The notes: generated by a model from the letters alone, not told the origin. Counted from the stretch's first letter, positions 32,547 to 46,387 are shown. The stretch: DNA of 64,000 bases from Chimonanthus salicifolius (GCA_013350335.1 CM023532.1:94423064-94487063), one strand, 5' to 3'. Program-made: numbers and translations.

Positions 32547-35500
32547 TGTAAGGGCCCGGAATTTTTAAATTAATAAAAAATGTGGATATAAGTTATTTTA
32601 GTGATGGAAATTTGGAAAATTGGTGAAGTAAATGGTAAATGGGCCAAAATTTGGACAAAGGCCCAAGTATGGCCCAATAGACTAATGTGTGGATTTAAAG
32701 TTATTTAAATGGGTCAAGAATGGTCAAATTGGGTCACATACCCATTTGGGACCCGATGGGTCAAAGTAGTTAAGCTCTAAGGTAAATGGGCTAGATGGAA
32801 ATGTAATTGGGCCATGGGCCCAATGGTGATCCATTTAGAGGGTATTCAATGAAATTAAATCACCTAAGTTAAGTTAAAAATTAAACCAAGGTGATGTGGC
32901 CAAGTGGGACCCACCTCCACCTCATCAAGTGAGGTGGCATGTGGGCCAATAATTGGTGGGGCCGGCCACCATGGTTGATTTGGTCAACCATGGGTGGATT
33001 TATAAAGATGGTGGCTTAAGTAAATGGGAATTAAAGTAACTAAAATATCTAAATATAAAATGATTAAAAAAATTATACAAATGAGGTGGTCAAAGTGGGG
33101 TCAAAGGGTGAAAACCAAATCACCTCATCCCAAACCCAAAATAAAATACGTTGGGGCTTTGTGGTGGTTTAGATAACCACCACCATAAAGCAAATTAAAT
33201 ATCTTTTAAATATCTTAGGGTTGGTGGGGTCTTTAATGTAAAGAAAAATGGGGATAAGTCTTGAGTTTCTTTTCCATTTTTTTATCCTCTCTTCATTTTC
33301 ACTCCATTCTCATCCTCCATTGCCGTCCCATGTCCAAGTGAAGGAGAGAAAAAAAAAAAAGAGAAGGAGCTCAAGGAGAGAAGGAAAAAAAAAATGGAAT
33401 TTGGAGGGAGTTCACTCTAAGATTAAGGTCATCATCTTCTTCTCATCATCTTTTCCTCTTTTCATCTCTCAAATTCAAACCTAACATGGCTGATTTTAAG
33501 GTTGGGAGTTGCCACCCTTGATCAAAGATTTTGACCTATCAAAGATCAAGAGGAAGGAGAGAGGAGGCTAAGGAAATCGACGGGAGCGGCGGAAGTCGGA
33601 GGAGACGACGGATTGTGAGTATTTCTTAAACAAGAAATTTTGGATTTTTAGGGTTTAAGATTTGGAAATTATTTTTGTAGAATTTAATGGTGGTTACATA
33701 AATTTATGCCATGGATGTTAAACCCATCAAATGAGAGGGTGGAAGATGGAGGAAACCCTAAATGGGTAAATTAGGGTTAGGGTAAGGAAATAAATAAATG
33801 GATTATGTGCATTGGGTAATTTATGAAATTAAGAATGGAATTAGGTTATTGGAAGGAAATCATGGGCCATAGGGTTTGGCCATGTAGCATGGCCGAACCC
33901 CATGGTGGGTGATTTGGTATTGGATTTAAATAATTAGGGTTTCAAAAAGATGGAAGACAATGAGGGTTTTATCTAATGAAAATTAGGGTTGTAGATGAAT
34001 GAATGGGAGTAAGTTGTAAAATGGTTTTATGATGAAAATGCAAAGGGGTTTATGGCATTGAAATGCATGGAGGAAGTGAACCTTGAGCCATGGGTTCGGC
34101 CATGGTGTATGGCCGAACCCTATGGTGATCAAATGGTGGAATGAAGGGTTGTGAATAATGGAAAGTAAATGGGAATGTTGGTGGTGTTGATGGACCCGAA
34201 AATGGTTTTAGCATTGATATTTGTAATGGACTCTAATGTAGCTAAGGATGATGGTTTTAAGTGTATGAATTAAACCCTTCATGGAGGGATTTGTGATAAA
34301 CCCAAATGTGTAACAATGGACCCAAGAAAAATGGGGAAAGGACACCATGGGTTCGGCCATGGTGTATGGCCGAACCCATGGCCCAATTGTGATCCATTTT
34401 GGTGGGTTAAATTGGATGATGAATGGTGTGTGTGTGTGGTCTCCAAAGGAAATGAATGAGTAATGGACTCATTGAAGTTAAATACATGAGGTAAATCCCA
34501 TGGGAAGAGTTGATGAATTAGGTATTTTGAACCCATGGCCATTGGTGAACCATTTAAAGGGTTAAGTATGGGGTTATGGATGGGTTTAAATGAATAATGG
34601 TGAAATTAATAAAAAGACTAATTTTAATGATGTTATGACATGGTTCAATGGGTCATTAATGGACCTAAGTTAGGGATCTAAGTCTATGATCAATTATGGA
34701 CTTAATCATGCATGCATAAATGGGTGATTAACCATGGAAAATGAGGTAGTGGCAAAACCGTAATTAAATGCCAAGTTCAAGAATTCCATGGAGATTGATC
34801 ATGGAATGAGGGGATCTAATGTGATAACCTTATAAGTGGTTAATAAAGCCTAGGGTGGCTGATTTTAGACATATGTACTTAAAAATATATAATGGATTAG
34901 GTGGGACCCACAAAACCTAAATGATGACCGGTTTTTCATAAGGGCTTATAAATGGTTGAAACATGGACTAATGATTAGTGTGTAACAAGGTACTGGACAT
35001 CGCAGGCGGTGCGCGATCGGCGACCGGGTTTGTCGAGCGGAAAAATGTAAAAGGACGCAAGTCGGTATTAGGTAGGATTCCTACATTTTTGTAAGCCATG
35101 GATTGGGTGATGTTTTCTTTAATTTATTTTGGAAAGCATGTGGTTGCCTTTAAGATGAGTTTTGGATTATGTATCTTGTGATGTTTTCCTTTAAATTATT
35201 TTGGAAATCATGTGAATGTCTTAAGATGCATTTTGGGTTAAATATTATGGGATGTTTTTCCCTTTGATTTATTTGATAATCAAGTAATTGTTTTAAGATG
35301 GGTTTTTGTGTTACTATTGAACTACATATATTTACATGGCACATGACATCTACATCTCATGCTGGCATGGGAGGGATATGACAGGGAAATGATGAAATGA
35401 AACCGGAGTCCATGCTCCGTCGGGGTGACCGATAAACAGCATGGGGACATTTCACATATGTATTATGATACCTTGATGATGCTTTTCCATCAAGGGGGAT

Positions 35501-36322
35501 GTTGTATTTATTATTGTACCTTGATGATGGTTCTTCCATCAAGGGGGGGGGATGCCTAGTGTGGATCGCATCTTGATGAGGCTTTTGCATCAAGAGGGTC
35601 ATGGTACGATGATGGTATGGATTCTATTTGGAATACTATGGATGGTTGGAAAAAGGGACATTCTAGAGTTGAGGATGAGATTGATGGGCGGGATTCATGA
35701 CATAAAACACCATTGCATTACATTGTACCAAATGGCATAATTTTGAGATAATATCTTCTATATGCTTTGTTATTACTAATCCATGTGCTAGCCCTACTCG
35801 GAGTCCTACTGGGTGCGTGGTCTAACGCCCTACTTCTACCCTAGCCGACGATGCAGGAGATGGCGGCACGGAAGGACAGGACGGGAGTCAAGCTCAGGAG
35901 CTTGGGAAGGCGGATTCATTATGTTGTTTAAGTTATGTTGGAAAAATGTAATTTGAGTAGCTTAGCTTGTCGGAATGTAATAAATTAGATTACTGGCTAT
36001 GTTTTGGGATTTTATTATGGACATTATGGTTTAGAGGTATTATAGAAATTTAAATGAATGTTATCTTCCTTGCTATCTCAAATCTGTAGGATAGTCTTTG
36101 TTGTTAATTCCGCACTGAGAAGTAATATTCCTTGAGCTTACATCTACGCGTGAACCGTACTCGTGGACTTGGCTCCACGCACGCGTAGGGTTGGCCAGTT
36201 AAGGGCCGGGCTTTAGAAGCTCGGACTTAACTCGCGTCGTGACGTCCGCGCCCTTTGTCACTTTTATGGAAAAAAAAAAAAAATAGACTCTGATTTTCGG
36301 TGAAAAAGGGGCGGGCGTTACA
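32547..36322 (+). repeat. 3' LTR of element 3 (3,776 bp)
   Basis: Near-perfect copy of 24540-28311. Differences seen include G to A near 34042, GGGGCGACC to GGGGTGACC near 35425, GGGCGCG to GGGTGCG near 35813 and CTT to CGT near 36148. Hairpins lie at 33872-33900, 34092-34120 and 34349-34377. Confidence 0.94.
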
Positions 36323-36327
36323 GGCCG
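36323..36327 (+). other. Target-site duplication, right copy, of element 3
   Basis: GGCCG, identical to 24535-24539; part of a hairpin arm of LTR H. Confidence 0.92.
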
Positions 36328-37424
36328 AACCCCATGGAAGAAGATTTAAATGGATGTATCATTTTGTTTTAATGGAAAGGATGAACCACCATGGCCGAAC
36401 CCCATGGAAGGACATTAGTTATTTTGAATGGATTTTTAAGGATGAAAATTATAGATGTGTGTATGAGAACCATAAAAAATTGAAAAGAAGGGCACAAAAC
36501 CAAAGGGTGAGGTTCGGCCATGTTGTATGGCTGAACCCCACCAAGGGATACTTATGGACTTAGGGTTTTCGTAGATGTTGAACTTATGTGATTGATTAAT
36601 AAATTTAATGGGTTTCAAAACATGGAAATTGTAGATGCATATTAAGGATTTTAAAGGGCTTTAAAGGAAGGAATGCTAATCATTTTAAAATGGTGTTAAA
36701 ATGATAATTGGTGAAGGAACCATGGACCATAGGTTCGGCCATGGTGTGTGGCCGAACCCATGGAAGGTTGTTGATGTTTTTAAAAGGTTTAAGATGGAAA
36801 TCATGTTGATGGACTTGGGGTAGTAAATGATGACCTAAGGATATGAGTAAACCCCCATGAAGGCACGTGCTTATGGACTTAAAAATGGTAATGAACTCAA
36901 TGGAGAAAATGGAATTTAGACATACTAGGGGGGAAAATGGAATTTAGACATAATAGGGCTCGGCCATGGTGTATGGCTGAACCCCATGAACCATTTTATG
37001 GGTCATTCATGGACCAATCATGTTAGATGAATGACAATGTAAGGAAAGGGAAATAATGGCAATGTTGTAAATATAGGCTAAAATGAAAGATCATGGGTTC
37101 GGCCATGGTGTATGGCCGAACCCCATGAGGAATGTTTTTATGGACTTAGGTGGTTACCAAGTTTAGATGATTAAGTTAAAGGATCAAAAGACTCAAAAGA
37201 GGGACCAAAATCAAGTAGGTGAGGTTCGGCCATGTTGTATGGCCGAACCCCACAAAGGGGTATTTTATGGACTTGGACATTATTGTAAATCAAATGGGAC
37301 ATGGGATTGATTGGTTGACATGTTATAAGGTAACGGGACCTCACTAGGGGTGCACGATCGTGAGCGGTTTTCGGACGTGAACGCAAGGACACACTAGTGG
37401 TTTTTGGTAGGATTCTACCTCTTT

Positions 37425-37429
37425 GAAAC
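37425..37429 (+). other. Target-site duplication, left copy, of the solo LTR
   Basis: GAAAC, identical to 41190-41194. Confidence 0.92.
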
Positions 37430-37914
37430 TGTAACACCCTGGAATTTCAAAGTTATCATTTTATATGAAATTATTCATATTTACGGAATTGCCATTGTGA
37501 TAAAATTGATTTGAATTTAAATGGGTCAATGGCTCAATCATGACCCAAAGGATGGAAGGTTGTTTACAAAACAAATAAATGTTTAAGATATACTTAAACG
37601 GGTCAAAAATCATATTTGGGTCAAATTTTGTGAAATGGGTCAAAATGGCCAAATTGGACCCAATGGGTCGTAGTTGACATATTTGACTATTTGATGAGCT
37701 CAAAGCTCAATTGGGTTAAGATGAGTTAAATGTTTAAGTGGGTTGAGTTGAAATAAATGTTGGAGTTGAGTTGAGTGGAATTTATTAGTGGAGTTACATT
37801 AAATGAATAAGATGAGTTGAGGGAGTTAAATTTATTGTAAGTGAGTGAAGTGTGTGAATGAGAGGGGAAGTGTTTTAATTCCAAATTTTGAGCACGGAAA
37901 AACGTTGGTGCATG

Positions 37915-38660
37915 GGAGGCATTACCATGCATGTAACTCCCATTTTGAATGGGAGTTACATTTTGAAGTTACATGGGATGCATAGGGACGTTGGATGCAT
38001 GAGAATATTGCATGCATGTAACGGCTACAATGGAGTTAGTGGGATGGCTGTTTTGAGAGTTACAAATGCAAGGATAATGAGAGATCAATAAAGGAGAGAA
38101 TGCAAATAATCACAAAGATATACATGGAAGACGTTGGAGGTGGGAGTGTGATTTCAAATGCAAAGTGTTTACACGTTGGAAATGGTTAGAGTACATTGGT
38201 TGGGTCTTCAAAAGACAGCAATACATAGATTGATGGTTCATGCATGTAACTCCAAGGTTGGAGAACAAATGGGTAACTGATTGGAGGAGTAACACCTAAA
38301 AGATTACAGCATTTTAAATTCAAATTACATATTAAATCAATGGGAGTAACAAAGTGTGTTCACACTTGGAAGAGGGGAGTTTTTATTCCAATGATAGATC
38401 TCCCACATGGGACGTTGATGAGGGCCAAATGGGGCTGATTGGAGCTGTTGTTGGTGGAGTTACACTTGAGAGTGGTGGCTGTTACATAAGCCAAAATTGA
38501 GAGGCAACTAACAAAGGGACGGTGCAGCACATGGGGGTTACATTTCAAAGTGAAACTCCCATGTGAGAACCTAAGAAAAGGGGAGGTTACACTAGTCCAA
38601 CCACAAGGGACGTTGGTTGCTTGGGGTGTTTCATTTCATAGATGAAACCCCTAAGAAACA
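37915..38660. repeat. Dispersed GAGTTACA/TGTAACTCC motifs in the solo LTR
   Basis: Short motifs of the form (G)GGAGTTACA and their inverted form TGTAACTCC recur about ten times over 750 bp (for example near 37934, 37955, 38020, 38240, 38456 and 38585), often with GACGTTGG. The LTR K at 42379 has the same type of segment at 42840-43330. Confidence 0.6.
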
Positions 38661-39174
38661 TAAAGAACTTTGATTGAGGAGAGGGAGTTACACAAGGATT
38701 AACCTTGGGCTGTTTTTGGTCAAGCAAAGGATTTTCATTTTTACTCTCTCTATCTCTCTATCTCCCTTGGACTGTTATCATCTCTCTAAGATCAAGAACA
38801 GCAGCTGGTTATTGATATGAAATCAGTCCTTGATTGATTTATTTCACCAAGACAAAGGCATGCTTTGAGCAAAAGAGTTGGCATCAAGGTGTTCCATTCA
38901 AAGTCAAAAATCCTACCTCTTTCTCTCTTTGCCGTTTTTCTACCAAGGGCAGCAGCTGGTTGTTTAATCAGTCCCTGACCGTCAAGGAATCAAGAAGAAG
39001 GAGAGGCTAAGAAAGGGAAAGGAACAAGTCAGAGGGAAGATCAATTGGAGGAGTCGCGGAAACGGTAGGTTTTTCGATAAACAATTTTTAAATCATGATC
39101 CGGCCATTGGATGGCCAAATCTAACAAGGGTTAGATATTGGATGGAGGTACATGAATGAGATAAAAGATGGACC

Positions 39175-39820
39175 ATAGGGTTCGGCCCCATTGGATGGCC
39201 GAACCCCATGGAAATAATTGATTTATTTGGATGTTTTTGGAAGTTAAAACCATACAAATATGGGACTGTTTTTAGATGATAAAAGTGGACTAAGTTTGAC
39301 GTTTTTAAAGGACAAAAATCATGTCTCTAAATGATAAATTTTATATGTCAAATGGGTCATTTTGTGGCCAAAAATCAGTAAGTAGGATAAGAAGATTTAC
39401 ATCAAGGAAACTTTGGGGTTCGGCCATGTGTATGGCCTAACCCCATGGACTGTTTTGTATAGTTGTTTGGGTTAAGTGTAGGATGGATTTTAAGTAATCA
39501 TTATGTGCTTTGATTTAAGAATAAGATAAGTTTATAATTGGATAAATAGATCTAAACCATAGGCCATGAGGTTCAGCCAATTGGGTTGGCCGAACCCCAT
39601 GAAATGGTATGACATTTCCATGAAAAGATTGGGTTAAGTTGGAGTGGGGCTTTTAAAAGATTTTTATATGGAATTAAGCTTACTGTTTTGGAGTAGATAT
39701 GACATGACTGAACCATATTTATCTTATGTTAATTTGCTGATTAATTTCATAGATAAATATTGGTGGGTTTCCATTAAGAGAACCATAGGGTTCGGCCATG
39801 TGTATGACCGAACCCCATGG
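39175..39820. repeat. Hairpin array in the solo LTR
   Basis: TTCGGCC/GGCCGAA hairpins lie at 39178-39206, 39417-39443 (right arm decayed to GGCCTAA), 39570-39597 and 39788-39817. Confidence 0.82.
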
Positions 39821-40308
39821 ACTGTTATGTGGATATTTGGATGGAGTTTTGCAAAATGGAAATCATACAAAGTTATGGGCTTATTGGATGGTTTGAAAAG
39901 GTAAAAACATGGTAACATTATACTGTTATCCTATGTCTAAATGAGACCAAAAAACATGTTTAAAAGGACCAAAACTACGGGGTTTTATGGCTAAGATAGG
40001 ACATGGAAGTTTAAGTAGATTTTTGGGTTTTAGAATCAAATTAGAATTATATGGTCAAATGATTAACTTACTGCCATGTACATAGGGTATTCGGATTTTT
40101 AGAACGGTGAACAAGCCGTGATCGGAAGACGATCCAAAGGAAGGGTCGAACAAAGTAAACTATAGTAGGTTTCCTACCTTGTTGTAACCACATAACTTAT
40201 TTGCTGTTTTATGTTTATTTAAATAAGTTATTTGAATCAAATGTTATATTTACAAATGGCATGTTTGCATAGACATCTCATGCATGGCATGGGATGATGG
40301 TGTAGTAA

Positions 40309-40460
40309 CCGGAGGCCACACTCCGTCGGGGCGTCCGAAAGACCACTGTGGGGTACCCTGATGATGAGAATCCCATCAGGAGGAATCCGGAGGCCACACT
40401 CCGTCGGGGCGTCCGAAAGACCACTGTGGGTTACCTTGACGATGAGAATCCCATCAAGTG
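40309..40460. repeat. 78-bp stem-loop repeat, two copies, in the solo LTR
   Basis: CCGGAGGCCACACTCCG starts at 40309 and 40387. Each unit ends in a stem, CTGATGATGAGAATCCCATCAG or TTGACGATGAGAATCCCATCAA. Confidence 0.85.
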
Positions 40461-41189
40461 ATGTCTATGTTGAATGGTGATGGGTGGGACTCATTACATG
40501 TTCATTTCATACATAGCATGTTTTTATGGAATTTTGTTACACATGTATTATCATTATATTATTTGCATGTTTGACTAACCATGTGGTAGCCCGATTCGGA
40601 AACACTACTGGGCGCGTTGATCTAACGCCCTATCTATATCCTTAGTGGATGATGCAGGGAAAGGGAAGAACGTGGATCGAGAAGAGGACCAAGTTCGGAA
40701 ATTTGGGCGATTTGAATGATTGGAATGGATTATGAATGGACTATTTTATGGACTTGATATTTGATATACTTGGACAATGTAATTTGTTAGCTAGATGTTG
40801 TGGGCATGTAATAATGTAGTCAATTAGATGCTATGGTTTGTTTTATGTTGGATGTTTTGATTAAACGATTGGTTAAGATTGATTAGTAATTTTGGAAAAT
40901 AAGTTATGTACTTTGCTATCTAAGAATGGAAAATTGGATTAGTCATAGGTTCTATTATAACCTCAGTTAGATTTAGACTAAGTTAATTCTGCAAGTTATA
41001 TATATACCATGTGCGGATCAGTTTTATGGACTTAGTTCATACGCACATGGGCTTGGCCAGTTAAGGGTCGGATTTAGAGATTCGAACTTAACTCGTGTCG
41101 TGACACTTCGCCCCGATCACATGATTATTATATTTAAAAAAATAAAAAATAAACTCTGAAAATTAGAGTGAAAAGGGCGGGGTGTTACA

Positions 41190-42143
41190 GAAACGATGGT
41201 TATGTATTATGATTTAAATTATTATTTTGATGGTTTATGTCGTAAAAATATTATGTTTCAAATATGAGGTTTTGATGCTATGATTATTCTATTACATAGC
41301 ATATGGACATATACATCGCATGCATGGCATGGGAGGGAAGTTTATAACCGGAGGCTACGCTCCGTCGGGGCGTCCGTATGGCATTCGTAGGAAGACCTTG
41401 ATGTACATAACCATCAAGAAGAATCCGGAGAACACACTCCGTCGGGGCGTCCGTAAGGCAGCTGTGGGGATACCTTGATGAGGAGAATTCCATCAAGAGG
41501 TTATATATACTTGTGATGGGTGGGACTCATTGCATACAACACCATAGCATGGCATTGTTTTATAAGGTTTTGGTATTATGTTATTCATATGATTTTGAAC
41601 TAACCATGTGTTAACCCTATTTGGAGTACCTACTGGGCGCGTTGTCTAACGCCCTACTTCTACCCTAGTGGATGACACAGGAAACGAAGGGAACGATGAG
41701 CGTGATCGGAGCCAAGCATAGGAGCTTGAATGTGTTTAAATTATATTTTGATTAAGTTACTTATGGACTTGTAATTTGAGTAACTAGAATTCAAGCATGT
41801 AATAACTTAGATATTTTGCTATGGTTTGAATGGTTTATGTTGGATATTCTAGTTAAGATAATTATGGTTAAAGACTTGAACTACTTTGCTATCTAAAATG
41901 GAATAGAGTTAGGCTCTATTATAATCCGCAGTTTATGTTTTATTCCGCTTGTATAACTTAATACGTGTGAACCGTATTCGTCGACTTAGTCCATGCACAC
42001 GTATGGTTGGCCAGTTAAGGGTCGAGCTTTAGAAGCTTGGACTTAGCCTGCGTCGTGACGTCCCGCTCTCTATCACTCTTCTATTTAGAAAAAAAATAGA
42101 CTCTGATTTTCGAAAAGCGAGTGAAAAAAGGCGGGACGTTACA
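41190..42143 (+). repeat. Third piece of LTR H, with its 3' end
   Basis: After the GAAAC duplication the LTR continues through stem-loop repeats (41345-41500), the GGGCGCG hairpin (about 41635-41655) and the terminal block, ending GGGACGTTACA at 42143. What follows is not a PBS, so this is the end of a 3' or solo LTR. Confidence 0.8.
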
Positions 42144-42378
42144 GTTAGGTAGATAGGGATCGGACTAAAATTTTGCACACACCCTTCGAGTTTGGGGGAG
42201 CACAAAATATGTGATAATTAACTACTGTCACTGGTCATGATAGTCTGTGGAGGAAGGTTAATGCAAGCTTGAAAGGAAGCTTCAAGGAAAATAAACTTAG
42301 AAGCATCGAAGTTTATGGGGGAAAGAAAGTGAAGAAGCTAAAACCTTTAGCTTACTTCATGGGGGAGACGAGTCAAAT
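42144..42378. other. Short non-LTR spacer
   Basis: 235 bp lacking every LTR and interior motif recognised here and holding no frame. It is one of few stretches that may be pre-insertion DNA, or a remnant of an unrelated repeat. Confidence 0.45.
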
Positions 42379-44840
42379 TGTAACACCCTGAATTTTCAAT
42401 TGAATAATATATATGAAATTACCCATTTAATTTGTGAATTATGAGATATGGACCTTAGATGGGTAAAGTGTTGGGTCATTACCCAATTAAGATCCAACGG
42501 ATTATGGAAATGTCTCCAATAGAAATAAATGGGTAAGATGTGTTTAGTTGGGTCAAGAGTGTTAATTGAGTCAAATTTTGTTAATTGGGGTGAAATGCTC
42601 AAATGGGACCCAATGGGTCGTGGTTGACTTGGTTGACCACCAAGTGAGCTCAAGCCTAATTAGGTTGGGGCTGAATTAAATGGGAATGCAATCAAGTGAA
42701 TGAGTTGAGTTAAATTGAATTAAAAAGGTGAGTTGAGTTTAATGGATGAGTTGAGTTAAATGGATAAGTTGAGTTAAGTGAGTTAAATAGATTTGAATTA
42801 AATTACATAAGAGGTGAGTTGGATGAAAAGGTTTTGGGGGTTACACAATTCAAATCCAAGGGCACACGTTGGATGCATGGGAGGTTTATCTCATGCATGA
42901 AACTCCAAGATGAATAATGAATGGAGGTGGCTTTTTTGTGGGAGTTACACAAGGGGCTCACACATGGAGGGGGGAGTTTCATCTCATGGCTGAAACCCCA
43001 AATGAGAACTAAAGGGGAGATGGACGGTTTTGTGGTCTAGGGCAAGACAAAACCGTTGGCTACATGGGAGTTTCTACTCATGGATGAAACCCCCACATGT
43101 GCAAATAATGGAGGGGTGGCGGCTACACATTTCAAACAAACACATGCCGTTGGGCACATGGGAGTTTCATCTCATGAATGAAAACCCCAGATGGAAGATG
43201 AATGAGGTTTGTGGAGGTTACACAAGGCACCCCATTGCAGTCGTTGGAGCCTTGGGAGTTTCATCTCCTGGATGAAACCCCCAAGGGAAGCATTAAGGAG
43301 GGAGATTAAGGAAATGGGAGTTACACAATGGGCTGCACCAATGCCATCATCTTTGGCCGACCACATCATTGGAAGAAAACAAAATATTCATCTCATACTC
43401 TCCCTCTCCCACTTGGCTGTTCTTCTCTCTCTCAAAATCATCTTTTGGCCGATCACTCCTCAAGACCAAAAGACTTAGAAAAGTGTTGATCTGAAGCTAT
43501 TATGCAAGGCTGAATTCTATCTCTCTCTCTCAAACCTATACCCCTCTTGGCCGAACCACTTTTCGGGATTTTATATTGATCAAGCTCACACTCGACCAAA
43601 AGATCAAGAAGAAGAAGGAGAGGCTAAGGAAGGAAAGGAGCAAGAAGGAGTGAAAGAAAACCGGAGGAGACGTGGAATTGGTAAGTGCTCAATAAATTGC
43701 AAAAATAAAGAAAAAGTGGACAAGGACATGGTTCAGCCATTGCATGGCCGAACCCTAATTTTTATTATGGATGAAGGAACCAATGATGAACCATAGGGTT
43801 CCGCCATGTGCATCGCCGAACCCCATGGAAAGAGTTAAGGAAGTTTTATGGGTTTAAAGTTATTTTAAAAGGGAAGATGATGGACCATAGGGTTCGACCA
43901 TTTTGTATGGCCGAACCCCATGAAAAGACATTGGTTTGATTTTAATGGACATGAAGGAGGGAAATCATAAATGTATGTGTATGATTTTGTTAAAGGTTTA
44001 AAAGGATTTAAATGGATGGAGGTATGAGAACCAATCATAGATGTATAATAGGTTTTAATGGAAATAAGGAACCATAGGGTTTGGCCATGTGTATGGCCGC
44101 ACCCCATGGAGAGACAATGATGGATAGTGTGGTCATGTGTAATTAATTTTTTAAGATGGTTAATAATTTGGAAAGGTGTTGGGCTGTTGGATCAGAAAGA
44201 ATGGAAAAGAGGAGCACCAAAACCGAAGGGTGAGGTTCGGCCATGGTGTATGGCTGAACCCCACCAAGTACTATTTATGGATTTAGATATCATAGGGCTC
44301 GGCCATGGAGTATGGCCGAACCCCATGAACCATTTTGTGGATCATTTTTGGGACTTGGTCATAAGTAAATAAACCAAGTAATTAACCATGGACGATTTAT
44401 GGCATAGAATGTAATTATGAGGAAAAAATGAAATATTATGGGTTCGGCCATGGTGAATGGCCAAACCCCATGAGGAAGGTTTTTATGGATTATGGGGTTA
44501 CCAATGGTGGATGATTAATTGTTAAGTGATTAACAAAGAAATGAGGGAGTAATGGATCAAAGGAAGGATTAAAATCAAATAAGTGAGGTTCGGCCATAGT
44601 GTATCGCCGAACCCCACAAGTTGTGTTTTTTTTTTTTGGACTTAGACACTATTACAAATCAAATAGATTGTTGGATTGACTTATGGATATGTTATAAGGT
44701 AACGAGACTTCACAAAGGGGGCACGATCTTGAACGGTTGCAGGATTAAAGCTCAAGGACACCTTAGTTGCCTTGGGTAGGATTCTACCTCTTTGAAATCG
44801 TGGTTATGTGTGATAGTTTTATCTTATTTTGATGAGTTAT
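42379..44840 (+). repeat. LTR K: 5' 2.46 kb of an LTR, interrupted by element 5
   Basis: It starts TGTAACACCCTG and contains GACCCAATGGGTC (about 42607), GGTTGACTTGGTTGACC (about 42624-42640), the GGAGTTACAC-rich stretch, CT tract (43510-43540), GA tract with donor GTAAGT (43681-43686) and a dense hairpin array. It stops at GATGAGTTAT, just before the stem-loop repeats expected in an intact LTR. The remainder should lie beyond the window on the far side of element 5. Confidence 0.82.
43728..44616. repeat. Dense hairpin array in LTR K
   Basis: Eight hairpins in under 0.9 kb: 43730-43754, 43796-43823, 43890-43919, 44077-44104, 44234-44261, 44295-44323, 44440-44469 and 44587-44614. This is the densest array in the window. 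Confidence 0.88.
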
Positions 44841-45426
44841 TGTAACGCCCCGCCCTTTCCGAGAATTTCAGAGTCTAATTTTTTTTTTTAAGTTATAATA
44901 AAACATCGAAAGAGAGCGGACGGCGTCACGACGCAAGTTAAGTTCAGACTACCCAAGTCTGAACCTTAACTGGCCACCCATGTGTACATGGACTAGACCA
45001 TGATTACGAATCACACATGGAACTAACATCAACATGCGGAATAACCTAGATTAATTGCGGAATAGAAAGACCAGATAGCAAGTAACAGTCTTAAACATTA
45101 TTTAACATAGATCAACCATCCAAATGTTATCAACCTAATCAAACCATAGCAAGTAGTGAATTATTACATGTCCCACAAAAGTATTCAAAAGACAGTAATA
45201 TAAAGTAGTTCAGTCCTTCATTCAAGCACTTAGGCTTGGCTCCCCTCTCTGTCAATGACCTTTCCTTTCCCTTTGATTGTACCTGCAATCTCCTCTGAGG
45301 ATAGAATTAGGGCGTTAGATCAACGCGCCCAGTAGGTTCCCGAATCAGGGCTACCACATGTTAGCATATAAAACATGCATATATATCATATTACATGATC
45401 ATTAAAAACAGTTAAAACAATGCTAT

Positions 45427-45700
45427 GAAATATGCACATGCAATGAGCATCCCCCATCATGTACTTTCATAGCCATCACTTGACGTGCCTTGCACCGACA
45501 AGGTAAATTACAACACACTTTCATCTCTTCTATAAAAAATGTACATGCAATGAGCAACCCCCATCATGTACATTCGTAGCCATCACTTGACGTGCCTTGC
45601 ACCGACAAGGTAAATTACAACACACTTTCATCTCTTCTATAAAATATGTACATGCAATGAGCAACCCCCATCATGTACATTCGTAGCCATCACTGTAAAA
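45427..45700. repeat. 107-bp minisatellite in the LTR of element 5
   Basis: CATGCAATGAGCA starts at 45437, 45544 and 45651, an exact 107-bp period with about 2.5 copies. Each unit holds CCATCACTTGACGTGCC. Confidence 0.88.
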
Positions 45701-46387
45701 CTTCATTCATTATCCATAACTATGCATGAGATGTCAATGCCTGTATGCCATTTGTCAATGCATAATATATCATTTGAAACCACATAAAATAAACAAGAAT
45801 CTCATAAAGAAAACCAGGGTAAAAACTGTGGTTACAAGTAGGTAGGAAACCTACAGAAGAATCACTTCAGCGTCCGTTTTTTCTTAGGCTTTATCCGGTC
45901 ACTGCTCGCAGTCGTGCACCGTCACAGAGATCTGTCACCTTATTCACATAAATCATGGATCAACTTTAATCCCTTACTTTATTTGATTCCCATTTTTTGA
46001 GTCTAAGTCCACAAATACCAACTCATGGTTATGACCCTTATTTACAAACATGCCATTGCTACCAATATCTTGATTAAACTCTACAACCTTAACCGCAACC
46101 TTAACATGGTTCAGTCATGTTTTGGACGACCAAAACAGCAAACATAATTCCATCTTTCATCCCATACACATCCATAAAAATGACCCATGAAAACAGTCCG
46201 TGGGGTTCTTTGCTCAATAATGTCCTTTATTTAAATACTAATTAGCTCTATCCCTTAGCCATGTTAAACCCATAGTTTAGCCATCCTATGGCCAACCCAA
46301 AATCAGTAACCATAACACATAAAAATCTCCACCATTTGGTATGGTTTTATCTCTCCAAAACCATACCAACTTATCAACCAATTTTAT

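Larger units (their letters stand above)
24540..36322 (+). mobile_element. Element 3: complete, young, non-autonomous chromovirus-type LTR retrotransposon
   Basis: The element is 11,783 bp with two near-identical LTRs (24540-28311 and 32547-36322) and a perfect TSD. The 4.2-kb interior has a PBS, leader, a broken zinc-knuckle Gag remnant, about 2 kb of non-coding sequence, an integrase/chromodomain relic and a PPT. There is no protease, RT or RNase H. By eye the LTRs differ at about five substitutions plus homopolymer length changes, so transposition was recent and must have used proteins from another element. Confidence 0.92.
36323..37429 (+). repeat. Second piece of LTR H, with hairpin array
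   Basis: The LTR resumes right after element 3 with the GGCCG duplication and AACCCCATGG, completing the hairpin that was split. Further hairpins lie at 36511-36537, 36732-36759, about 36957-36985, 37095-37123 and 37223-37249. The GTAACGGGACCTCAC block and GGTAGGATTCTACC follow, then the solo LTR at 37430. Confidence 0.82.
37430..41189 (+). mobile_element. Solo LTR (3,760 bp) of a related element
   Basis: A complete LTR, TGTAACACCCT to GTGTTACA, is bounded by the 5-bp duplication GAAAC, with no interior or second LTR. This is the product of recombination between the two LTRs of a full insertion. It carries GACCCAATGGGTC (37659-37672), short direct repeats of a GGGAGTTACAT motif (37915-38600), a CT-rich tract near 38740-38770, GA-rich tract with donor GTAGGT (39065-39070), and hairpins. 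Its hairpin spacing and U3 differ from those of elements 2, 3 and 6, so it is a separate subfamily. Confidence 0.92.

Noticed and set aside
42144..42378. A PBS and interior after LTR H
   Set aside because: The bases after the LTR end read GTTAGGTAGATAGG, not a tRNA-Met complement, and no leader or gag follows.
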